Position numbers and translations under genes: made by a program. DNA of 64,000 nt, taken from Asticcacaulis excentricus CB 48 (GTDB lineage Bacteria; Pseudomonadota; Alphaproteobacteria; Caulobacterales; Caulobacteraceae). The stretch is taken from positions 772,501 to 836,500 of the forward strand of contig NC_014817.1 in assembly GCF_000175215.2 (NCBI RefSeq), given 5' to 3'. Shown one piece after another: positions 10,942-19,988 of this stretch (positions are counted from its first letter, which is position 1; every line of letters starts with the position of its first letter). A model generated the notes under the pieces. The model was not told where the DNA came from, did not search any database, and was given only the letters and a program-made list of their open reading frames with translations.

Positions 10942-11559
10942 TCAAAACGCAGCTGCGGCGGCGACTTCGATCCTGCGCTCGTCTGCCGGATGCGGAAATG
11001 CCAGATATTCGGCATGGAGCAGCAGGCGCGGGCTGAGCGCGCGGACCTCGTCCGGCGCATAGAACTCATCGCCCAGAATCGGATGACCCAGCGCCATCAT
11101 ATGCAACCGGAGCTGATGCGAGCGCCCGGTAACCGGTTCCAGCGCCACCCGCGTGCGCCCCGCCTCGCGCGCCAGCACCGCATAGCGGGTCAGGGAGGGT
11201 TTACCGACCTCATGATCGACCTTCTGGCGCGGGCGATTGGGCCAGTCGCAGATCAGCGGCAGATCGACCTCGCCCTGCTCGGCGGCCACCTCACCGGCGA
11301 CCACCGCCACATAGCGCTTGGCGACCTGCCGTTCCGCGAAGGCGATGGACAGACTGCGGTGTGCCTCAGCCCCACGCGCCATCAGGATCAGGCCAGAGGT
11401 GGCCATATCCAGCCGATGCACGATCAGAGCGTCCGGCCACAGGGCCTGCACACGCAGGGCCAGCGAATCCTTGTTTTCCGGCAGGCGTCCCGGCACAGAC
11501 AGCAGACCCGCCGGCTTGTCGAAAACCAGCACGCTATCGTCGGCATAAAGCGGCGTCAT
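10942..11559 (-). CDS. RluA-family pseudouridine synthase
   Basis: 205 residues. The catalytic motif HRLDMATSGL has the invariant Asp, followed by the RluA hallmarks KRYVAVVAGE and VTGRSHQLRLHM. It lacks an N-terminal S4 domain and is short, like the RluA type that modifies 23S rRNA U746 and tRNA U32; the exact target is inferred. Its ATG shares TGATG with the stop of the upstream M23 gene, indicating coupled translation. Confidence 0.93.
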   Translation of the reverse strand: MTPLYADDSVLVFDKPAGLLSVPGRLPENKDSLALRVQALWPDALIVHRLDMATSGLILMARGAEAHRSLSIAFAERQVAKRYVAVVAGEVAAEQGEVDLPLICDWPNRPRQKVDHEVGKPSLTRYAVLAREAGRTRVALEPVTGRSHQLRLHMMALGHPILGDEFYAPDEVRALSPRLLLHAEYLAFPHPADERRIEVAAAAAF

Positions 11560-12245
11560 CACAGGTGCGTCAGCCCCAAAAATGGCCTTGGATCAGGGCA
11601 GACCTGTTTCCATAGGTCACGCTCAGAGCGTTTGAAGACACCGGGAAAGTCCCCTGACCGTCCGCCCAGATCAAGGATCACCTGAAAATGCAGATGCGGC
11701 GACCAGCCGCCATTGACGCTGTCATCGCCCAGATGCACCAGCCTCTCACCCGCGTCTAAGGCTTGGCCGGGGAACGGGCCATCAAGACTATCGCGGCTGA
11801 GATGCCCATACAACGTCCAGAAGATCAGTCCGGACCGTGGTTCATGTTGTAGAATAACCGTCGGGCCGTAGTCCTTGATATTATTGTTATCCTGAAACGA
11901 ATGCACGGACCCGGCCAGAGGCGCAAACACCTCTGAGCCCGCCGGAGCGAACAGGTCGATCCCCAGATGCACGGTGCGCCGTTCACCGCCGTCTCCGGCA
12001 AAGACGTCGCTGTCGTATATCCCGCGATCCTCGTCGTAGCCCCCGACGCGCAGCGGTTCACCCGCCTTCACGGTCCAGCCGCGCGGCATATCGTCCGCCC
12101 AGCCTTCGGCCCTCAGCCCCGCGGCATCGAGGCGGATCGGACGGGCGGTTTCAAGTCCCGCCATAATCGCGGCGCAGGGTTCGGGGCGCTCAGCCAGCCA
12201 CTGTTGATAGGCGGCCAGCCGTTCAGAAGCAGTCAAAGACATCAT
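11559..12245 (-). CDS. M23-family metallopeptidase-like protein without signal peptide
   Basis: 228 residues. LytM/M23 core with H93-x3-D97 (HLGID), H148 (YGHLS) and H184-x-H186 (HLHFQ), all zinc/catalytic positions kept. No signal peptide or membrane helix is visible, so it may act in the cytoplasm or be exported differently. Similar domains occur fused to class III aminotransferases in other bacteria; that partner is missing here. Coupled to rluA by TGATG. Confidence 0.88.
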   Translation of the reverse strand: MMSLTASERLAAYQQWLAERPEPCAAIMAGLETARPIRLDAAGLRAEGWADDMPRGWTVKAGEPLRVGGYDEDRGIYDSDVFAGDGGERRTVHLGIDLFAPAGSEVFAPLAGSVHSFQDNNNIKDYGPTVILQHEPRSGLIFWTLYGHLSRDSLDGPFPGQALDAGERLVHLGDDSVNGGWSPHLHFQVILDLGGRSGDFPGVFKRSERDLWKQVCPDPRPFLGLTHL

Positions 12246-12350
12246 GGCAGCACTTTAACGGCAATGTCGGCGCAACCCTACCGCTTTTTCATACTGACAG
12301 CGCCTGTCCATTGGCCGTAGATAGTGGCACCACCCTAAACGGAGGCAGGC

Positions 12351-13148
12351 ATGAGCATCTATATCGGTATCGGCGGCTGGAACTTTGAGCCCTGGCGCGG
12401 CACCTTCTATCCCGACGGCCTGTCGCAAAAAAAGGAACTGGACTATGCCAGCCGCAAGCTGACCTCCATCGAGATCAATTCGACCTATTACGGTGCGCAA
12501 AAACCGGAAACCTTCGCCAAATGGCGCGACGAGACGCCAGACGGTTTCGTCTTCTGCGTCAAGGGCTCACGTTACACCACCAATCGTCGCGTACTGGCCG
12601 AAGCCGGGGAGTCGATTGAGAAGTTCATCACCTCCGGCGTCACTGAGCTGAAGGACAAGCTGGGGCCGATCAACTGGCAGTTCATGGCCACCAAAAAGTT
12701 CGATGCCGAAGATTTCGAGGCGTTTCTGAAACTTCTGCCCGCTTCATACGACGGGGTAAGCCTGCGCCACGCGGTCGAGGTGCGCAGCCAGACCTTTCAG
12801 ACGCCGGAATTTATCGACATGGCGCGCCACTATAAGGTGGCCGTGGTCAATGCCTTTGACGAGGACTTCCCGCAGATCGGCGATCAGACGGCAGACTTCG
12901 CCTATCTGCGCCTGCTGGGCACCGAGGAAAACGAGCCGGTCGGCTATGCGCAAGCCGCGCTCGATGAATGGTCGGGGCGGCTAAAGGCCATCGAAAACGG
13001 CACAGTGCCCGACGATATTGCCTGCGTCGGCGAAAGAAACCGTCACGAAACCGGCGCTAAAACGCGCGACGTCTTCGCCTATGTCATCAGCGGGGATAAG
13101 GTGAAGAACCCGCACGCCGCCATGGCCCTGATCGAGAAAATAAAATGA
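12351..13148 (+). CDS. DUF72 (YecE-like) family protein
   Basis: 265 residues, a TIM-barrel-like family of unknown biochemical role. Typical features are the start IGIGGWNFEPWRGTFYP, the STYYG segment and the end YVISGDKVKNPHAAMALIEKI. GGAGG precedes the ATG. Overlaps the next gene by four bases (ATGA), so they form an operon. Confidence 0.92.
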   Translation: MSIYIGIGGWNFEPWRGTFYPDGLSQKKELDYASRKLTSIEINSTYYGAQKPETFAKWRDETPDGFVFCVKGSRYTTNRRVLAEAGESIEKFITSGVTELKDKLGPINWQFMATKKFDAEDFEAFLKLLPASYDGVSLRHAVEVRSQTFQTPEFIDMARHYKVAVVNAFDEDFPQIGDQTADFAYLRLLGTEENEPVGYAQAALDEWSGRLKAIENGTVPDDIACVGERNRHETGAKTRDVFAYVISGDKVKNPHAAMALIEKIK

Positions 13149-14239
13149 AGCGTTTAGCCCTGAGCCTCGTCCTTTTGAGCACCACGTCAGTCATGGCCGC
13201 CGAACCGCACGTCGCTGAGCGTGCACGCAAGGATTACAATAGCTTACAGAAAACAGCTCAGAGACTAACGGACCCGCAAATCCGCGCCGCAACCGTTGAC
13301 GCCCTGACACCAAACACCTGCCTGCGCCATCGCGCCGGGCTGACCGCCGAAGGCAAGGCGGTCATCGTGACGCGGCTGGCGGCGCGCGGCTTTGTTGCGG
13401 ACACCGGCCCGCAAACCACCGCCGGGGTCTTCCCGCCGGTGACCGCTGACGGCAGCGCCTGCCCCACCCTCGCTCAGCCGTTTGTGGCCGCCCCCGGCGG
13501 GCCTCTCCATTCGCACCACGGCTGGCCCGGCGGTTTGCCGGAGCATGAACGCTTCAATCAGCGCTCTGGCGCGGCCCTGTCGGCGCTCTACAGCGAAAGC
13601 GCGGGCCTGCCCGTGGACGCCAGCCTTGTCTCGGCCGCCGCCCTGTGGCACGACTGGGCTAAGGCGCTGGTTTTTCAGTGGCAGGCCGACGGCACCACCT
13701 TAGCCGAACTACGCATCGGCGGGGCCAATGGCACGGGCGCGCACCATGTGCTCGGTCTGGCTGAGAGCATAGCGCGCCAATTGTCGCCGCGTCTGGTGAT
13801 CACGCAGGCCTGCGCCCACACGGCACCGGTCGGTGACGGCGCGACAAAGGTCGCCACCTGGGTGGAAGCCGCCGCCATCATCGCCCGCGTCGATCCGGTC
13901 AGAGCCGGGTATCTGCGCGAAGGCCCGAACGGTCTGGAGATCAACTGGGGCAAAGGGGTAACGGGCCAAACCGGCGTCTGGCGCGAATGCTTCATCCATA
14001 ACGAATCCGACGCCGGCTATATCCATTCCGGTGCCGCCGAAAAAACCGCCGACACCGTTCTGGAAAGGCTGGCGCCGCGCTTTGGCTATGACCCCAAGGT
14101 CAGCGGCTATCTGATGAAATTCCGCCACGTCGTACTGGCCGAACTGGGGGCCGACCGTATTCAGGCCCTGGTCAGCGCGGGCGATGAGGCGGCGCTGGTG
14201 AAAGCGATCGCAGCGCTTAAGACTAAGGGCTTGCTGTAA
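13145..14239 (+). CDS. Secreted HD-domain-like protein
   Basis: 364 residues with a signal peptide (MKRLALSLVLLSTTSVMAA). The core has HSHHGWPGGLPEHE followed about 45 residues later by ALWHDWAKAL, resembling the H...HD arrangement of metal-dependent phosphohydrolases, then HHVLGLAES and later His residues. A periplasmic HD-like hydrolase is inferred; the substrate is unknown. It overlaps the DUF72 gene by ATGA. Confidence 0.75.
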   Translation: MKRLALSLVLLSTTSVMAAEPHVAERARKDYNSLQKTAQRLTDPQIRAATVDALTPNTCLRHRAGLTAEGKAVIVTRLAARGFVADTGPQTTAGVFPPVTADGSACPTLAQPFVAAPGGPLHSHHGWPGGLPEHERFNQRSGAALSALYSESAGLPVDASLVSAAALWHDWAKALVFQWQADGTTLAELRIGGANGTGAHHVLGLAESIARQLSPRLVITQACAHTAPVGDGATKVATWVEAAAIIARVDPVRAGYLREGPNGLEINWGKGVTGQTGVWRECFIHNESDAGYIHSGAAEKTADTVLERLAPRFGYDPKVSGYLMKFRHVVLAELGADRIQALVSAGDEAALVKAIAALKTKGLL

Positions 14240-14242
14240 ATA

Positions 14243-14378
14243 TCTCCTCCCCTGTAGCGAAGCGTACGGGGGAGGTGGCAGCGAATGAAATGAGCTTACG
14301 GAGGGGGCCAAAACGACGGCTATGCCCCCTCTGCCTCGACAGGCTCTGCAACTCCCCGCTAACGCAGGTGGAGGAGGT
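14243..14378. repeat. Family A palindromic repeat (CTCCCC...GGGGGAGGTGGC)
   Basis: Fills the gap between two convergent genes. It contains a CCTCCCC/GGGGGAGG hairpin, then GGAGGGGGC and its complement GCCCCCTC further on, then a second partial hairpin. The same blocks recur at 62409-62533 inside a gene and in part at 45094-45196. Confidence 0.75.
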
Positions 14379-14382
14379 TTAT

Positions 14383-16308
14383 TTACTCCCCCAGCAGAGT
14401 CTTCTGCCAGAACATCAGGCTAGTCCAGAACTGATAGTCCTGATTGGCCTTCTTGGCGAAGCCGTGCCCTTCGTCCATGCCCACCAGATGCCAGGCCAGC
14501 CCGCCACGGGCGCGCACGGCCTCGACGATTTGATCGGCTTCCGACTTGGGCACGCGCGGATCATTGGCCCCGGTGACCACCATCAGCGGCACCCGCAGCT
14601 CACTGACCCGCGTCATGGGCGAAATCTCCAGCAGCTTGGTCTTCTGCTTCGGGTCGCGCTCGTCGCCATATTCGACGCGGCGCAGATCACGGCGATAGCT
14701 TTGGGTATTTTCGAGGAAGGTAACGAAATTGGAAATGGCCACCACGCAGTTGGCGCCTTTCAGACGCGCGCCGTAACGGATACCCACGGCGTAGCACATA
14801 TAGCCGCCATAGGAGCCGCCGGTGACCGCAAACTTCGCGGCATCAAGGCCCGCATCTGTCTCAAGAACGTCGAGGAAGGCCCCGATATCCTTCACCGAAT
14901 CCTCGCGCTTAAACGGCCCGTTATCGAGCGAGACAAAGCGCTTGCCGAAGCCGGTCGAGCCGCGCACGTTCGGATAGAAGATGGCGATACCCAGCTCATT
15001 GAGTAGGTAGTTGTTGCGCCCAAGGAAACCGGTCGTCGATTGCCCTTCCGGCCCGCCGTGAATATTGACGATCAGCGGCCGCTTGCCGGGGAATTTTTTG
15101 GGGTCGGGCCGATAGAGGAAACCCGACACCTTTTCCTTATCGAACGAGGTGACCTCGATGAATTCCGGCTCGGCATTGACATTGGGGTCAAGCCCGCCCG
15201 TCTCTGATTGCGTCCAGCGCTTCACCGTCATGGTTTTGGGATAAATCGAATAGGCATCCGACGCCGCCTTGGCCGAAGCGACCGTGACGCCAATCTCATC
15301 CCACGGCGCGATGTCAAACCCACCCACCGTGCCTTTCGGCAGGGACGTGACCGGCGTGGATGTGCCCGTCTTCGGGTCCAGTAGTTTCAGACGATAGACA
15401 CCGGCTTCATTGACCGAATAGGCGATGAAGCTGCCGTCATCGGCGATGTCGAAACTTTCGACATCCCATTTGGGATCGGGTGATTTGGGCGTGAACTTGC
15501 CCGTCTTTATATCCAGCGTCCCCAGCCGCTGAAAGTCAGAGCCGATATCTGACGTCACCCACAATGTACCGTCCGGCGCAAACTGCACCCCGCCCCAGGC
15601 AATGTCGGTCTTGTGGTCACCGATGGGTGTCATCTGCCCCGACTGGAGGTCCAGCAGATAGAGGTTGGACTTGGTGACCGAGATATATTTCGCGACCACC
15701 GCCGTCTTTTTGTCCGGCGCAAAGTCCGCAAACCCCCATCCGCCACCACTGACCTGTGCCACCATACGGTCGGTCTTCGGGTCGCGCGGGTTCATTACAT
15801 AAAGGTCGGTATCGGTGCCGTTGCGGCGGGTCGAGCTATAGGCGATCAGCTCACCGTCTCTGGAAAAGCCCTGAAAATTATTGCGGCTCTTGCCGTCGGT
15901 CAGCAGGGTCAGCCGACCGTCCTTGAGCGTATAGAGCTGAAAAAACTCATTGCCGCCCGTGTCTTTGGACACCAGCAGCACGTCGCCTTTCGGAGACAAG
16001 GTCCCGCTGACCGGCTCAGCCTCAAACGAGATCTGGGTGCGCGCCCCCATCGGCATCCTGACGCTGTGCAGTTGCGCCGTATTGCCAAAGCGCGTCGAAA
16101 TCAGCATCGAACGGTCAGTCGGGTCCCAGCCGCGGAAGCTGGCCGTGCGGAACTCCATATAGGGCCGCGTGGCGGCGACAATGCTGTCCGGGACCGCCGG
16201 AATGCCATCGGCGATCAGATTGGCTGGCTTTTCGGCATCGGCCAAAGCCATCATCGGCATAAGCGACACACCTGCCGCCAGAACCAGAGTCAACAGGGAT
16301 GTACGCAT
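14383..16308 (-). CDS. S9-family peptidase (prolyl oligopeptidase/acylaminoacyl-peptidase type), secreted
   Basis: 641 residues with a signal peptide (MRTSLLTLVLAAGVSLMPMMALA). Residues about 45-380 form a beta-propeller (repeated FSRDG, FAPDK, FAPDG blades); the C-terminal alpha/beta-hydrolase has the nucleophile GGSYGGYM, the Asp in TGANDPRVP and the His in DEGHGF. It likely trims peptides in the periplasm. GGGAGG lies 8 nt before this ATG; an in-frame TTG six bases upstream is too close to it. Confidence 0.94.
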   Translation of the reverse strand: MRTSLLTLVLAAGVSLMPMMALADAEKPANLIADGIPAVPDSIVAATRPYMEFRTASFRGWDPTDRSMLISTRFGNTAQLHSVRMPMGARTQISFEAEPVSGTLSPKGDVLLVSKDTGGNEFFQLYTLKDGRLTLLTDGKSRNNFQGFSRDGELIAYSSTRRNGTDTDLYVMNPRDPKTDRMVAQVSGGGWGFADFAPDKKTAVVAKYISVTKSNLYLLDLQSGQMTPIGDHKTDIAWGGVQFAPDGTLWVTSDIGSDFQRLGTLDIKTGKFTPKSPDPKWDVESFDIADDGSFIAYSVNEAGVYRLKLLDPKTGTSTPVTSLPKGTVGGFDIAPWDEIGVTVASAKAASDAYSIYPKTMTVKRWTQSETGGLDPNVNAEPEFIEVTSFDKEKVSGFLYRPDPKKFPGKRPLIVNIHGGPEGQSTTGFLGRNNYLLNELGIAIFYPNVRGSTGFGKRFVSLDNGPFKREDSVKDIGAFLDVLETDAGLDAAKFAVTGGSYGGYMCYAVGIRYGARLKGANCVVAISNFVTFLENTQSYRRDLRRVEYGDERDPKQKTKLLEISPMTRVSELRVPLMVVTGANDPRVPKSEADQIVEAVRARGGLAWHLVGMDEGHGFAKKANQDYQFWTSLMFWQKTLLGE

Positions 16309-16864
16309 GATCAAAGCCTCCCATCTGAGAATGAGGACTGACTAAATCACAGTCCTGGAACATCTGAAACGACTTTTATGCCCCCTTCAGAAGGTTCCAT
16401 CGCACAGCGTGACGGGAGAATTTACCATCACCTTATCACGATTAACGCGCCGCCCATGTCATTCTTATCGCCTTCAACGGTAAGTCTGCAAAATAGACGA
16501 ATATCCGGATCACGGATCAACAGATCGCAAAAAGCGCCCCAATCCGAACTGTTTAACGCCACGATTGCGCCGGAAAGTCGGCGCATCTTCTCTCGGAAAC
16601 GCTCAATGGCCGAATGCCCTACCCCTGGATCATTATGATTTCTGGTAGAAACATAATGCTCCAGCTTTTGTTTCGCCCCTCGCCGGGCGGTGGCTTTGCC
16701 ACCTTGGCCGCCGCCTCAATGGCGGCTTGAGCGGAATGATTCCGGTAAAAATCATTCCGCTATATATCATGATGGTCAGGGCTGGCGGACGACCGATGAA
16801 CAGACGCCGACGGCCCTCTTCAAAAAAGCAGACACTGTATCGTTTTTTCTTAGGGGAGAGGTTG
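16309..16864. other. Long intergenic region with hairpins
   Basis: About 550 bp; a possible 86-codon ORF at 16378-16638 has no leader or family features. The right half holds short hairpins: GGTGGC/GCCACC (16689-16703 area), GCCGCC/GGCGGC just after it, and a 10-bp stem GCGGAATGAT/ATCATTCCGC (16731-16740 with 16751-16760). These may regulate the DUF4142-like gene that starts at 16865. Confidence 0.45.
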
Positions 16865-17407
16865 ATGACCACGCAACTGCTGTCTGCCCGCCGCCAAAGA
16901 TACGCCTTGCCGCTTCGTCGTGCCCCGCGCTCTACCCTGTCCGGGGCGTCGGTGCCGAACATTGTCGATATATTTGTCGGCCTTGTCTCGCGCCTCAACG
17001 CCGTCGCCATTCAGGCCCACCGCACGGCTGCCTTGCGTTCAGGATGCGCCGATATTCGCGCCTATGCCCGCCATATGGGCGAAAGCCACGTGTGGATGAA
17101 CGAGGCCCTGCTGACGGCGCTGGAAAAGGCCGGGTCGTCGCTGACGCCCGACTACCTGCCGTCTCCCGAACAACAGGACGAGATCGACGCCCTGCAACTG
17201 AGCGAGGCCGGGCATTTCGATATCGACTATATCCAGTTCCAGAACCGCCTCTATCTCGACATGCTGAGCCTGTGCGAACGCTTCCTGCGCACGCGCACGC
17301 CGATGGCCAATCTCAACATCTATGCCCTGACCCTGTGTGACTATCTGAAATACCACCTGAGCCAGTTTGCGCCGACGCTCTCGACGGCGCGGGCTTCGGC
17401 GGCCTGA
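16865..17407 (+). CDS. DUF4142-like (ferritin-like helical) protein
   Basis: 180 residues, all helical. The segment from about residue 30 to 165 (VDIFVGLVSRLNAVAIQAHRTA ... DIRAYARHMGESHVWMNEAL ... HFDIDYIQFQN) follows the pattern of DUF4142 proteins, which usually have a signal peptide; here there is none. Function unknown. GGGGAGAGG just upstream supports this ATG over the longer open frame from 16727. Confidence 0.7.
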   Translation: MTTQLLSARRQRYALPLRRAPRSTLSGASVPNIVDIFVGLVSRLNAVAIQAHRTAALRSGCADIRAYARHMGESHVWMNEALLTALEKAGSSLTPDYLPSPEQQDEIDALQLSEAGHFDIDYIQFQNRLYLDMLSLCERFLRTRTPMANLNIYALTLCDYLKYHLSQFAPTLSTARASAA

Positions 17408-17493
17408 GTCTTCTCAACGGTCTGTGATCAAGGCGGATTTTCGTTTGCATGGCCGGAGGGATCGCCTATCCTTCTCAATATACGGAGGATTTG

Positions 17494-18036
17494 ATGGGCG
17501 CACTGCACGATATCCCGCTGAAGCGGATTGATGGGACTGAAACGTCGCTGGGTGACTATGCCGGTAAGGTGTTGCTGGTTGTCAATGTCGCCTCGAAATG
17601 CGGCCTGACCCCTCAGTATGAGGCGCTGGAGGCTCTCTATCGCGACAAACACGCGCAGGGTCTGGAAATCCTCGGTTTTCCCGCCAACAACTTCATGGGA
17701 CAGGAGCCCGGTACAGATCAGGAGATCGCCAGTTTCTGCCAGACCGCGTTTGACGTGTCCTTTCCCCTCTTCTCCAAGATCAGTGTCGCCGGGCCGGACA
17801 AACATCCGCTCTATGCGGCCCTCACCGAAGCCTGGCCCGACGCCGCCGGGGCTGAGCTGATGCGCGAAAAGTTTGCCGGTTATGGCTTCCCCCCGACCCC
17901 GCGCGGCGAAATCCTCTGGAATTTCGAAAAGTTCGTCGTCGGCCGCGAGGGCAAGGTCGTGGCGCGCTTCTCACCAGACGTCGCCCCGGACGATGTGCGC
18001 CTGATCGACGCCCTCAACAAGGCGCTGGCGGCTTAA
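17494..18036 (+). CDS. Glutathione peroxidase family protein (Cys type)
   Basis: 180 residues. Active site VASKCGLTPQY with Cys in place of selenocysteine, the GFPANNFMGQEPG motif with the resolving region, and WNFEKFVVGREGKVVARF at the end. Bacterial Cys-type members usually reduce peroxides with thioredoxin rather than glutathione. GGAGG lies before the ATG at 17494; the 15-codon upstream extension is not conserved. Confidence 0.95.
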   Translation: MGALHDIPLKRIDGTETSLGDYAGKVLLVVNVASKCGLTPQYEALEALYRDKHAQGLEILGFPANNFMGQEPGTDQEIASFCQTAFDVSFPLFSKISVAGPDKHPLYAALTEAWPDAAGAELMREKFAGYGFPPTPRGEILWNFEKFVVGREGKVVARFSPDVAPDDVRLIDALNKALAA

Positions 18037-18058
18037 ACCCCACTTTTCGAAGCCGACG

Positions 18059-18428
18059 TCAGGCAAACGCTCGCGCCGCCATCAAAAGCGTGTGCAGTTG
18101 CACGCGGCTGAGGCGGCGCAGTTCCGGTAACAATCGCGGCTGCACCAGATGTACGATCTGCGCGTCGCGATACCACGGCGTATCCGTCAGCGGATGGGCG
18201 ACGCCATTCACCGGCGACAACAGGTCCATCGGGTGCGCCCCAACTGTTCACAAATGCGGATCAGCATGGAGCAATTGACGCGGTTGGCGGCCTTTTCGTA
18301 CTTCTGTAGCTGCTGAAAGGTGACGCCCAGACCCGCCGCCAGATTTTCCTGCGTCAGACCACGCGCCTACCGATCAGGCGGATATTCTGTCCCACCGCCA
18401 CATCAACCGGATGACCTGTCTCGCGCAT
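18059..18428 (-). pseudogene. Broken XRE-family transcriptional regulator
   Basis: Read leftward from the ATG at 18428 (GGGGAAG upstream), the frame gives MRETGHPVDVAVGQNIRLIG then a premature stop. Shifting frame restores GLTQENLAAGLGVTFQQLQKYEKAANRVNCSMLI, a classic helix-turn-helix, and a second shift near LEQLG gives HPMDLLSPVNG... to a stop at 18059. Two single-base losses, both beside G-runs, account for it. The gene is either inactivated or affected by sequence errors. Without them it would be about 123 residues, the size of small XRE regulators. Confidence 0.8.
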
Positions 18429-18505
18429 AACGCTTCCCCCCTTACAAGAGTGAGAATGTCAACACACGTGCAGATTGTCAATTCATTTTATGCGTTTGAT
18501 GCAGT

Positions 18506-19114
18506 TTAGTCAGTCTCGCCGCGCAGGACAATGGGGTAAATCCCTGTAATATCGGCCATATTCAGGCTTTGTATCACCCGCCGGTGTGCATCGCCTTCTG
18601 CCACCCAATACTCGACCCACAGTTCGGCCGCTTGTCGCACATAAAAGCGTGGCAGACTGCGCCCATCACGCAGGCGGACGATCACCCCCTCCCCCGGCAG
18701 CGGCAAACGCTCGGTGTCATAGATGGCGAGGCTGCCCGCACGCAGATAGGGGCTCAGTTCGTCCGTCTGGATGCGGACCTGTTGCAGACCGGGCCGATGG
18801 AAGGGGGCCAGATCGACGCCACCAGAGGCAGAAAACCCCGCCGAAAAACCCTGCGACCCCTCTGGCGTTCCATAAGGCATATCGATCGCCAGTAATTCGG
18901 CCTCGGCCTCCAGATCCCGCAGACTAAACCCCAGGGCCCGCACGACTTTCGAACGCACAGCCAGACGGTCGAGAAAGGCCCGACTGTCGCCGCTTTCATA
19001 GCGCGCCCAGGTCGGCTGCGACGTACCGGCGGCCTCCGCCGCCTTGTCCTGCGACAGACGCGCCCGCATCCGTAACTGCGCCAGAGCCTGTCCGTAGATG
19101 AGCGCCTTGTCCAA
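18506..19114 (-). CDS. XRE-family regulator with S24/LexA-like C-terminal domain
   Basis: 202 residues. HTH at about 10-50 (LAQLRMRARLSQDKAAEAAGTSQPTWARYE), C-terminal S24-like beta domain at about 110-190 (RAGSLAIYDTERLPLPGEGVIVRLRDG). The usual catalytic Ser of the GDSM motif is replaced (TDELSP) and no Lys is found at the partner position, so self-cleavage is unlikely. The start is a TTG with GGGAGG 6 nt upstream; the ATG-started longer frame lacks family support. Divergent from the pirin gene, which it may control. Confidence 0.82.
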   Translation of the reverse strand: MDKALIYGQALAQLRMRARLSQDKAAEAAGTSQPTWARYESGDSRAFLDRLAVRSKVVRALGFSLRDLEAEAELLAIDMPYGTPEGSQGFSAGFSASGGVDLAPFHRPGLQQVRIQTDELSPYLRAGSLAIYDTERLPLPGEGVIVRLRDGRSLPRFYVRQAAELWVEYWVAEGDAHRRVIQSLNMADITGIYPIVLRGETD

Positions 19115-19289
19115 ATCTCGCCTCCCGCTTGCAGCATACTGCCGCAAGCGAGCGGCAGACAACAGCCCTATTTCAAGTCCCAAGTTGCATTTATAGCAAC
19201 GAAGCGTTTTGAATTCACCCCCTATGCGCAACGCTGTATGCGCCTATATTGACGCTCAACAGCTACCTTTATTGCGAAAGGCCTACGCC

Positions 19290-19988
19290 ATGATCCAGCA
19301 TCGCCCCTTTGAAAAGCTCTATAACGCCAAGCACGGCTGGTTGAACGCCCGTCACCACTTTTCGTTTGCCGACTATTACGACCCCAACAATATGGGGTGG
19401 GGGTCAATCCGCGTGTGGAATGACGACGAAATCGACTCGAAGTCGGGCTTCCCGCCGCACCCGCACGCCGACATGGAAATCATTACCTATGTTCGCGAAG
19501 GGGCCATCACCCACGAAGACAATCTGGGCAATCGCGGCCGCACCGAAGCCGGCGATGTTCAGGTGATGTCGGCCGGAACCGGCATCCGCCACGCCGAATA
19601 CAATGTCGAGGACGTGCTGACCAAGATTTTCCAGATCTGGGTCATCCCCGACAAACGCGGTCACGCCCCGCGCTGGGGGGCCAAGCCCTTCCCGAAAAGC
19701 GACCGGGCGGGCAAGTTCGTGGCACTGGCGTCGGGTTTTGATGACGATGCCGAGGCGCTGAAGATCAACACCCCGGCCCGTCTTCTGGGGGCGACGCTCC
19801 TCAGTGGTCAGTCGGAAACCTACGCGCCGCAAAAAGGCCGTCATGTTTACGTGGTCTTAGCCGCCGGACGTGTTAAGCTTAACGGACTTGAGCTGAACGC
19901 GCGCGACGGGGCGGCCATCATCGACGAAGATGAGCTGACCCTCGAAGCGCTCGAAGACGCCGAAATTCTTCTTCTGGATGCTGCCTAG
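19290..19988 (+). CDS. Pirin family protein (YhaK-type bicupin)
   Basis: 232 residues. Cupin metal site region FPPHPHADMEIITYV with further His/Glu in THEDNLGNRG and GIRHAEYN, then a second cupin (about 140-230). Bacterial pirins of this type have quercetinase activity or act as redox-sensitive modulators; the role here is not shown. Transcribed away from the XRE/S24-like gene and followed without gap by two lipoprotein genes. Confidence 0.94.
   Translation: MIQHRPFEKLYNAKHGWLNARHHFSFADYYDPNNMGWGSIRVWNDDEIDSKSGFPPHPHADMEIITYVREGAITHEDNLGNRGRTEAGDVQVMSAGTGIRHAEYNVEDVLTKIFQIWVIPDKRGHAPRWGAKPFPKSDRAGKFVALASGFDDDAEALKINTPARLLGATLLSGQSETYAPQKGRHVYVVLAAGRVKLNGLELNARDGAAIIDEDELTLEALEDAEILLLDAA

Noticed and set aside
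16378..16638. 86-codon ORF in the gap after the S9 peptidase
   Set aside because: No ribosome site, biased composition unlike neighbouring genes, no recognisable family.
18033..18251. 72-codon ORF over the broken XRE regulator
   Set aside because: It is in a different frame from the restored regulator and has no features.
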